62,072 nt of DNA, taken from contig VXIS01000290.1 in NCBI GenBank assembly GCA_008704415.1, positions 1-62,072 on the forward strand, given 5' to 3'. Under the pieces are notes generated by a model that did no database searches, was not told the origin of the DNA, and saw only the letters and a program-made list of their open reading frames with translations. This document shows positions 53,701 to 62,072 of this stretch, one piece after another; the stretch's first letter is position 1; each line of letters starts with the position of its first letter. Both the position numbers and the translations under genes were made by a program. The stretch comes from Sphaerosporella brunnea. Its lineage: Eukaryota; Ascomycota; Pezizomycetes; Pezizales; Pyronemataceae.

Positions 53701-54241
53701 CGACGAGTCTACTGCTCACAAAGCGGTTGGCGAGGAGCTGATCACTGAGCCCGCTCCTCAGCCTGCTTCTTCTATTGGTGAGATCGTCGCGGAGGTGGAG
53801 GCGCCCAAGGTTCTCGCAGAATCCCAGGCTTCTGAAGGGGCCGCCCCGACTGTTGTTGTTTCTCCTCCAGTTGCAGAGGAAGATTCGAAGCAGCAGGGCC
53901 GCACAGTGGAGATCGTGCAACCTTCCCCTGCAGGTGAGATCTTTGCGAATTCGGTGTGGAACCAGTCAGTAAGTCCTTTCTTACAATATTCTCTAGAAAA
54001 CTCGCCCGAGGGCATCAGAAAGAGGCAAAATGCGCAACTTGGGACACCCCCCCAGGATCAGCCGCGGCCTACAAGTTCTGGAAGCGATATTGTGTCTGCC
54101 CGGACCCATCGCAATATTATGCATAATTTCTGGCAGCTGTTTTTCTTTGGTTGGCTCGGTGGTGTGGGTAGATTCTTCTCCGGCGTGTTCAGCAAGAAAA
54201 AGAAGGATAGGGCTGCCGCTAGGGCTGGAGCTTCTTCCTAG
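47775..54241 (+). CDS. Giant acidic P/E/V/A-rich repeat protein with hydrophobic C-terminus
   Basis: Five exons: 47775-47816, 47909-50072, 50119-53295, 53365-53424 and 53478-54241. They sum to 6207 nt, 2068 residues. Introns have good branch sites (AACTGACC, ACTAACT). The fifth exon contains GTAAGT...CCCAG (53969-54055), an in-frame 87-nt stretch that may be a further, optional intron. N-terminus MTDVADPISAAAEK is followed by a Lys run and GSPIPGSPTSPTLDEF. About 720 residues of E/P/V/A low complexity come next, then ten or so repeats of about 72 residues. An Ala/Ile-rich hydrophobic stretch (AIAGAAAAIAGAAAVAV) and a final NFWQLFFFGWLGGVGRFF with a basic tail suggest membrane anchoring. It recalls giant tether proteins such as leashin, but I have no motif proof. 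Confidence 0.8.
50564..53280 (+). repeat. Tandem coding repeat, ~216-bp (72-aa) units
   Basis: Units begin VQVDPLPATGAETVEDNVKL and end near LDEPVEQAGE. The copies at about 50785-51000, 51001-51216 and 51217-51288 are almost identical at DNA level, pointing to recent duplication. Others alternate two sub-types, EGTEPVVAPAELLEEKPEAL and ESTEPTVVPAELLQEEPNPE. The last three units (from about 52690) are a diverged form with ENPIQLQPGEPIP. Confidence 0.93.
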
Positions 54242-56012
54242 GTTGAAGAGGACGCTGCCCAGTAAATACAGATTGTACGTTTAGCTGTTGATGATGAGGG
54301 CATGGATGGTGGAGCGGAGGGAGGTAATGACACAGTAGGCTCGGTGGCTGTTTGTGTTTTTTTCCTTTTCTTCAGGCTGGTTTTATTTCCTTTTTTTTTT
54401 TTATCTCTGATTGGCTTTTATCTCGCAGGTTCTTTTCTTCATGGGATGATTGTTTTTTTTATTTTTCACTTCACTTGCTGCATATTTTTTGCGTTCGTTT
54501 GAATGATTTTTTATGGGGCGATTGTGGCTATTTGCCTTTGGGCTCATTTGCCTTTGACGAGATTCCAATGATTTTTTTCCCCCTGTTGCTGTTTGGGGAG
54601 GCTGCGTTTTTGCTTGCCATCATGCGTGAATGAGACGGAATGATGATGGTGTAGGTATTTCGGTTTATACCCGTGTGAGCGAGAGCGAAAATAACGTTTG
54701 CACTTTTCTTCTGCCCTTCGATTTCGTGCATATCAGAGGGCATGATGGATGGGTGTGTTGGTTGCCTTACGGGGCAATAACAAGTACTCCGGTATAGTAA
54801 GTATTTAACGGCTGCTGCTTTCACGAGCGAGAAACCGTTTTTCTTTTTTTTTTGTTTCATTCATGCCCGTGGGTAGAGTCCAATTGAGTTTTGGAGACCT
54901 TCGGTGATTGGGGAGGGTTAGGGTCCGCGCTAAGGACCCACGGGAGATTACCTACTCTGCTGCTGCGGTGGTCTGTGCCTAGGGTATTTGTTGGCTTGGG
55001 TGGGTGTTTCGAGAAGGATGGCTGTTGTTTGTGCGGCGTTTTGGGATAGCGGGATTGGGGGAGCCTGGTGGTGGTTGTGGCGAGCGGCATGGCCGTTGGC
55101 ATAACTGCCGGTGTGCTGCTGCTGCCGCTGCTGCTGGCAAAAGTAATTGTTTGCTGCGCGATTGAATTTGTCGGTGATGGAGATATGAAGAGCGAGAGCG
55201 TTATTCGCTCGGGCCAATCGCAGTCTGGAATGCGGTGGGACCTGGGAACAGACAGGAGTGAGTGGTGGTGGTGGTGGTGGTGGCTCTATCTCTCCTCTAT
55301 CGCCGGGCCTGTCCCCTTTCCTACCCGCGCTGCTGCTCCGACCTGGATTGAGTGAGTGACTTTGCTCGTCTCCGCTTCTTCTGCGCGTTTATTATTATTA
55401 TTATTATTATTGCACATCGCACTTGATTCGATCACTCAGCCTGCTGCCTGCCTCAGAGCTACTAGTAGGCAGGCTTTGACAGCGCCTCTATTACGTTCCG
55501 GCTTCCAGCCCCCTTAAACGTTTCGACCAGCAGGTTGAAGCAAGCAAGGAAGCACAGAGGTAAGCAGGAGACTCTCACGCACGTTCTTGCCCAGACAAAA
55601 CAGGACCCTTATTTCGTCACCGCTCCCAGCAGCAGCACATCGAGAGAAGTGGAAGTAGAAGTAAGCCAGACTTGAGTTACGGAAATTTTTACCGCGTTTT
55701 CATTGACTGGCAGACTTTTAGCGCGATTGAAGACTTCAAACGGAACACCACGAATTTTTACTTATTTTGGTTTAACAACATAACTCCACGAGTTTTATCG
55801 GGTTTGAATAGATTTTGATTTGAAATGAAGCCAGCCATGTGCTGTTGTGGGCACGAGCATAGAGATATCAAATGAAGCGTAGAGTAAAATGAGCCCTTCA
55901 GTCATTTGGCCTCACTTTGCATCGGGTTACTTTGCGCAGGGGCTTAGAGTTTGAAGCATTCTCCGAATGGTCGTTGGTGAAACCCGCACACCACCAAGTT
56001 CAAAATGAGCAA
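54242..56012. other. Intergenic, no gene seen
   Basis: 3' flank of the repeat-protein gene, T-rich (54350-54620), then mixed sequence with an (ATT)8 microsatellite at 55388-55411 and a (GGT)n run near 55263-55281. Short frames only. Confidence 0.5.
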
Positions 56013-56432
56013 AGGTCTACAATGCCCGTCTGGCGCTTATTACCGGTATGTTTTATAATGCCCGACCGGTTTTAAATACCCGCATCACAACAAAAAACGC
56101 GTCAAGACAAAAGTCCGTCTGTGGCTGAGAGAAAAGAATTATTGCAAGGTGTCCGCATCTTTGTGCCGTCGCCGCGCTGCTTTTGTTGGTGCTCTGGATC
56201 GGGTCCAACGGTGTAGAGGGGAAGGCCACAATGTGCGTAACTGCAGAGCGCTCCCCCCGGCCCGGCCTCTAAATTTCTTCGGTCTTTGGTTTTCTTTATT
56301 TTGTACTCATTCACGTTCTGGGCGCCGTGACATCGCGGCCTCTTTTTTTTTTTTTTTTTTTTGTGGTGCGGGTATTTAAAACCGGCCGGGCATTATAAAA
56401 CATAATAAGCGCCAGACGGGCATTGTAGACCT
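56013..56432. mobile_element. MITE-like element with ~70-bp imperfect terminal inverted repeats
   Basis: Left end AGGTCTACAATGCCCGTCTG (56013 on) through GGTTTTAAATACCCGCATCA matches the inverse complement of 56363-56432, with a four-base CCGG insertion and few substitutions. The 270-bp interior has no coding capacity and ends in a T run. A third partial copy of the ATGCCCGACCGGTTTT segment follows directly at about 56439-56462. This suggests nested or tandem insertion. Target duplication not resolved. Confidence 0.7.
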
Positions 56433-56608
56433 GCTCTGATGCCCGACCGGTTTTTTAAATACCGTAAAAACTCGGATAAAGGATCCCCCCCCCCCCAATT
56501 TTGGGAATAGCACCATTTCGTGACGCACTAAACTGTTTTGGAACTAGTGCAATATCAAATTGGGGTGGGGGCCAAAAACAGAGTGCCCGACCAGTGTTCC
56601 CAATAGCC

Positions 56609-56646
56609 AGCCCGCCCGTCGGGCTGATCGATAAGACGGGCGGGCT
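56609..56646. other. 12-bp GC-rich hairpin
   Basis: AGCCCGCCCGTC and GACGGGCGGGCT form a perfect inverted repeat around a 14-nt loop, followed by more GGGCTG motifs. It lies between the MITE and the pseudogene promoter. Origin unknown. Confidence 0.6.
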
Positions 56647-56944
56647 GTTTGGGCTGCAACCCACGTCGGGCTGGCCGGCGGGCTTCCAGTGGATGCGCTA
56701 TGGGGAATGGAGCAACAGCTACACAGAAACACTCGCAAATAGACTGTCCATCACTCGATACTAGCAAACAGCAACACGCAGCTCCACCCATCATTTGGTC
56801 GAATATAAACCGAAGTTGACAAATCGTTCGATAAATTCCGCCACCATGTTAAGGTGGTTTTTTTGGGACTCACGATTCTTCTTCCGGGGAGGCTTTGGGC
56901 TTCAGTGACACCAGTCCCCCCCCCCGGTTTCGTTCACCAGAGTC

Positions 56945-59384
56945 ATGTCTGGTAGTTGCCATTTCCTTATCGAGGCCGGTCGTTGCTTGATTCCTTGCAA
57001 CTGCACAGCTGGCATCTACGATGTTCCCAATCGGGGTCTGCAAGGAACGACACTTATGTGCACCAATTGCACGCATCCGGTCGATTACCACGGCAACATT
57101 CCAGGGGAACAGCCATTAGAATGTCAAACCAGTATGTTCCCCCCTTTCGTGCGTTTAACCCAACAGTTTGCTAATTTATATCTTCCTAAGCCGTGCAAAT
57201 CGATCAAGTCCCTCGGGTCCCACAGAGCACGGCTGATCCGTATGAATCACCACGGGTCGAAACAGTCTCTAAGTTATGGGATCAGTTATGCAAAGCCCGC
57301 GTTGTACACGTTCGTGGCACGCCCACGACCGGAAAGAGCACACTGGCTCTCTTGCTCAAGTCTTATGTGGTCAACAACTTCCCCCACATCAAAGTCTTCT
57401 GCGTCTCGTGGCCTGCCAGCTTAACCCCCGAGACATCCTACCAAGCTCCGCTAAACAGACTTATCGGCCGGTCGCCCTACGACGAAATCCTTAACGATTC
57501 CGATATGGTCTTTATCATCGACGAAGCCCAGAACAGTTACGCCTTTGAGTCGTTGTGGAACGACTTCATAAAGTTGCAGGCATCAAACCGCCATGACATT
57601 GCACTATGATACCTGTTCAGTAGAGCTGGGTGACAAGAACGGTTGCCAACCAGTTGCCAACCTCCACGCGAGATTCCGTGGGACGGGCCACAGCTACACC
57701 ACCGACGAGTAGCCTCACAACATATATATATATGAACACGAAATTTAAAGCTAGTGGAAATGGTCCGAGTGCTCAACAGTGAAGATAAAGCTCATCTGCA
57801 CCTAGGAGTGCCGGCCTGTGAATGGTTCTGCTCACCCGCACAATTTCTCTCCTTCGACAGCTTCCCCAGCAGAACTCGACACCCAGCCACTTCCCTAGGA
57901 GACACTCCTGGCGGCTTCCCTATGCAAAAAAAACATATATACAGAAGGTACGACTGCTATTCTTTTGAATGGATGAGGCAGTGTACTTACAAATTGTAGC
58001 AGAATGCCGGTGGCTCCTTTAGCAGAACTCGCCCCAGCAAAAAAGTTGAAAAAACAAGCCTCGTGTGTATTACTAAAAGCACATGACCGTACGGTTGCCA
58101 ACCGATTTTTGCTGTAGCGCGGTTGTCAACCCGTCGGAGGTTGTTTACCTACGGGTTTCCCACCCAGCTCTACTGTTCAGTGTTCAGCATGCCGGTTATT
58201 CCGCTCCCGTGCAACTCCTTGCTACCCAGCGTATCACGCTTAAACCAACCCCTGATGTCAATTTTGGGCGATATTTCACCAAGGCTGAATACCTTGAAGT
58301 TGTTCAATGTGTTACGACGGACAAGCATTCTTGATATCGCCCGAGACGGTGGAATTCATCTGGGAATTGACCATGGGACATCCTGGGGCTACCCGCGCCG
58401 TGCTGGACATCTTGTTACATGATGAAGTATTTCCATGACCTCAACGTCCTTTTTGAATGGCAGATGGCTGACAGGCAGTATTGAATAGGGAGTCCGTCCG
58501 TTCAGGCAGTGGCAGAAAACAGTTCCCCATGCCGTGTGCATGAAAGTTGTGAACGATGACCGGGCGTTTTTTGGCAAGTTGTTAAAAAGCGCATGCGGTT
58601 TCAAAAGGAGTCTGCCTCGACGAAAGGATTTGACCCCAGAAGATGTCACCAGAGTTCACTCTGCATTATCTCAACCGCACACAACCGGAGACCTGGCCCA
58701 AGTTGTCTACATTTTTCCCACTCATATACACAGGAGGTTGGTAGTTCCGCTCATTTTGCAATGAATCTAGCGTTGACATACGAGATATATAGATACTTCG
58801 AACGTCTTGTACTACCAATGGCTTTCCCTTTTAGCTACGACGGTCCGAAAAGCGTGGTAATTGGTGCAATCAAACGTTTTTCGAGACAGTCCCTCCTGTC
58901 TGCAGGAAGGATAGGCCCCGGGGCCATGATTCGCCCGGCCGAGGCACAATACCAAGACGAATTGTACCGAACTTGTTATGAATTACTAGGAGGTGTACAC
59001 CTGACCTCTGAATGGGCCGGATCTTCGACGGGCAGGATCGATTTTCAAATTAAGTCTCAACACTGGGGTATAGAAATAGTGAGAGACGGTTTGAACCTCC
59101 AGGAGCACCTGGACCGTTTCGAGCTTGGCGGCGTCTATGGGCCTCTTATCAGTTCTGGTGAAGTGGTGGCGTATACAGTTGTTTATTGTCGATCCCCTGG
59201 ATCTCCTCGGCCGCGGACGTTAAGAGGTAAGTGTGCAAAGATCGGCGATTGTAAACACCTTTTCTCATCTTATATAGGCAACACGAACCTATTGTACGCG
59301 ATATTTTCACAAGGTTTTTCCTCCTGCAAAATTTTAGACAACAAACTCGACTTGATAGAGCCTCCGTTCCCTCTCTTCCAGTGA
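56945..59384 (+). pseudogene. Crinkler-like P-loop NTPase + nuclease-type gene, broken
   Basis: Exon 56945-57131 (MSGSCHFLIEAG..., Cys-rich) splices by a 59-nt intron to 57191. VVHVRGTPTTGKSTLALLLK is the Walker A loop (57316-57339) and MVFIIDEAQNS the Walker B. An in-frame TGA (57607) comes next, then a 552-bp hAT-type insertion. The frame resumes at 58181 (AGYSAPVQLLATQRITLKPT), shifts, and continues as SPETVEFIWELTMGHPGATR. After more shifts the C-terminal part 58790-59384 reads GPGAMIRPAEAQYQDELYRT, LTSEWAGSSTGRIDFQIKSQ and HWGIEIVRDG. It keeps a 51-nt intron (59227-59277). That end resembles the PD-(D/E)xK-like domain of fungal Crinkler-type proteins. At least one stop, one insertion and two frameshifts: inactive. 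Confidence 0.75.
57621..58172. mobile_element. Non-autonomous hAT-type element (552 bp)
   Basis: Ends TAGAGCTGGGTG and CACCCAGCTCTA are perfect inverted repeats, flanked by an exact 8-bp duplication CTGTTCAG (57613-57620 and 58173-58180). An 8-bp duplication and TAGAGCTGGG-type ends are hAT features. Subterminal GGTTGCCAACC-like motifs occur near both ends (57641, 57651, 58093, 58121). No transposase frame inside. Removing it with one duplication restores the host frame across the site. Confidence 0.92.
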
Positions 59385-60353
59385 GGAGAAATGCTGCTGG
59401 GAGTTCGGAGAGTCGATTGATCGATTGTCTGTGGTAATTGGGCATGTGGGAATGGGGTATTCGCTACTCTGTGATTTTCGTTTGTCGATTGCATAGCCTT
59501 ATTTTTGTATTCTCGCGGGAAGGAAATGTGAAGTCGTGCATTCACCCTCCATCCCAGTTGCCATTATCTACCAGCGCACGCGCAGCTCGACGCTCTCCAC
59601 CACTAGAAATCACTCGATCTCCCATTGACCGCCGACCAGTCTGGAGAGTGCCAAGCCATCGATAAAAGGGGTATCATGCTCTTCTCTACCGCAACCACCA
59701 GCACCAACACCAGCACCACCAGCACCACCACCACCACCGCTACTACCCAACTGCCACTCACTTCGACCCCCCGTTGCCCTCCCATACTTGTACCATCTAT
59801 CTCGACCATCTCGTGCTTTGCCGACCGAACAAGCGACCCGCACCATCTCCGTCACCGCTTGACACTCAACACCCATCATCACCACCACCACCACCACCCA
59901 CCCGCCGCGCGCTGCGATAGTCGAGGGAAGCTTTCGCTTTCTGTCAACCCCAGCACCCACCTAAACTTCCACTGCCTCCCACCACCCTCCCACCCTGCCG
60001 TCATCACCTCCGCCGTCATCATCTCCACCACCACCTCTGCCCCTCCCCGAAATAGAACAAAGGTACTTCGATCCGCCTCCCCCCCCACGACTCTCTCCCC
60101 CTGCAACGCACGATCGGCGTCTCTGCATGGGTTGGTCAATCCTGATCGTCGCTGCTTCGCGTCCCATCACCATCGCGCCGTGAAATCTCTAGAGTCGTGT
60201 CACTGTCGTGTCGGAATTGTGTTTCGGATCTGGCTGACTTGTTCCTCTCACTCTCGTCAGACCTTCGGACCGAGAAACCGAGTCATCTATTCGCGCATCC
60301 TGACACTTCACATCTACGAGTAGCTATTCCTACACCCCTGCTATACGCGCAAA
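59385..60353 (+). promoter_or_regulatory. CDC42 upstream region and leader
   Basis: No gene of its own. The last 700 bases are rich in CCACCACCA and CTCTCC runs, as in leaders of highly expressed fungal genes. Short frames here are compositional. Confidence 0.45.
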
Positions 60354-61513
<1,160 letters not shown>

Positions 61514-62072
61514 GGTGGTAAGGGTTCGAGTCGTGCCGTCTGCCCGCGGGTGATAGCTGATGCGTATCGTAGCATACATACAACCAAGCAGTCGACTTAT
61601 TCTGGATCATGGGAGGCAGTTGTTGTCTAAATGTGAGCAAGTTGGGGGACTGAAACGTGGTTCTCTTCTTTCTTCTCAAATGTGTTGCATATGGGCAGTG
61701 ACTGCGCGGTGGTTGGTAGTAGTACTGTTTGTGTGTGTGCTTCTTGTTGGCGGTGTTATACCGAAGCTTCTTCTTGATGGCTGCTAACTGTGTCTGTGTC
61801 TGTGTTCTTGTTGTCTCTGTGTGTGGTGTGTGTGCTTTGTGCTTTTAATTGCCCTCGATTGTGAACCCCTTCTTCGTCTTTTTTTCTTTTCTTTTCTTTT
61901 TCTGACATTTTGGTGCGAGGGAGTACTTCTTTGATGCTTTATGATTTGTTTTTCTACTGTTACTTTTTGCAATTCTTTTACTTTTTATTTTTTTGAATCA
62001 TTTGATGTGGCTTTATGTGAAGACTTCTTTTTGCATTTCTTTTTTTTTTAGCTTCTTTTATTTCTTTTTGTC
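61514..62072 (+). other. CDC42 3' flank
   Basis: T- and GT-rich sequence (TGTGTCTGTGTCTGTG at about 61790, then many T runs) with no ORF of interest; probably 3' UTR and terminator of CDC42. Confidence 0.5.

Noticed and set aside
61516..61560. GGTTCGAGTC as a possible tRNA B-box
   Set aside because: No matching A-box or acceptor stem nearby.

Overview
The window looks like nuclear DNA of a filamentous ascomycete, probably Pezizomycotina. Introns are short (about 46 to 96 nt, one of 240) with CTRAY-type branch points. Genes include a GT69 (CAP59-type) mannosyltransferase, a DUF1349 protein, a fungal-type GH20 enzyme, Cdc42, and a relic of a Crinkler-like NTPase-nuclease. Mobile DNA includes a chromodomain-like Ty3/gypsy element, Tad1-like LINE fragments and hAT and MITE-type elements. 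Coding exons were assembled by hand from splice signals and frame continuity; no alignment or transcript data were used.

Layout. Positions 1-5752 form an almost spacer-free palindrome centred at 2875/2876. The right arm carries an intact but 5'-truncated gene (HExxH metallopeptidase-like domain, membrane helices, very long E/K/A coiled coil). The left arm is the same sequence inverted, with several one-base indels, and looks like an assembly fold-back. Next come an F-box/ankyrin gene (7099-8196), a DUF1349 gene (10847-11584) and a LINE 3' fragment with an intact RNase H/zinc-knuckle ORF (12695-14165, minus). A complete, very young LTR retrotransposon lies at 16015-23966. It has identical 181-bp LTRs and TGGTG target duplications, and it splits a small gene that was divergent from a mitochondrial ICT1-type release factor gene (24292-25019).

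The middle (25-34 kb) is gene-poor. It holds a small secreted protein, a second, broken LINE fragment, a secreted Kex2-processed protein and a truncated UTP6 copy. From 35.7 to 43.5 kb three housekeeping or cell-surface genes lie close together: GH20 hexosaminidase, GT69 mannosyltransferase and DNA ligase I (minus). A giant acidic P/E/V/A-rich repeat protein occupies 47.8-54.2 kb. A MITE and a Crinkler-like pseudogene split by a 552-bp hAT-type element follow, and the window ends with CDC42.

The most unusual object is the retrotransposon. Its Pol ORF appears to carry a split RNase H. The first strand with the first catalytic Asp follows the reverse transcriptase. The remaining E, D and D residues are found about 600 residues later, after the integrase, GPF and two chromodomain-like modules, at the C-terminus. 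The element also appears to use an in-frame UGA before its zinc-knuckle segment and a GGGAAAT -1 frameshift site before pol. Identical LTRs and a 1609-codon uninterrupted ORF argue that this layout is functional.
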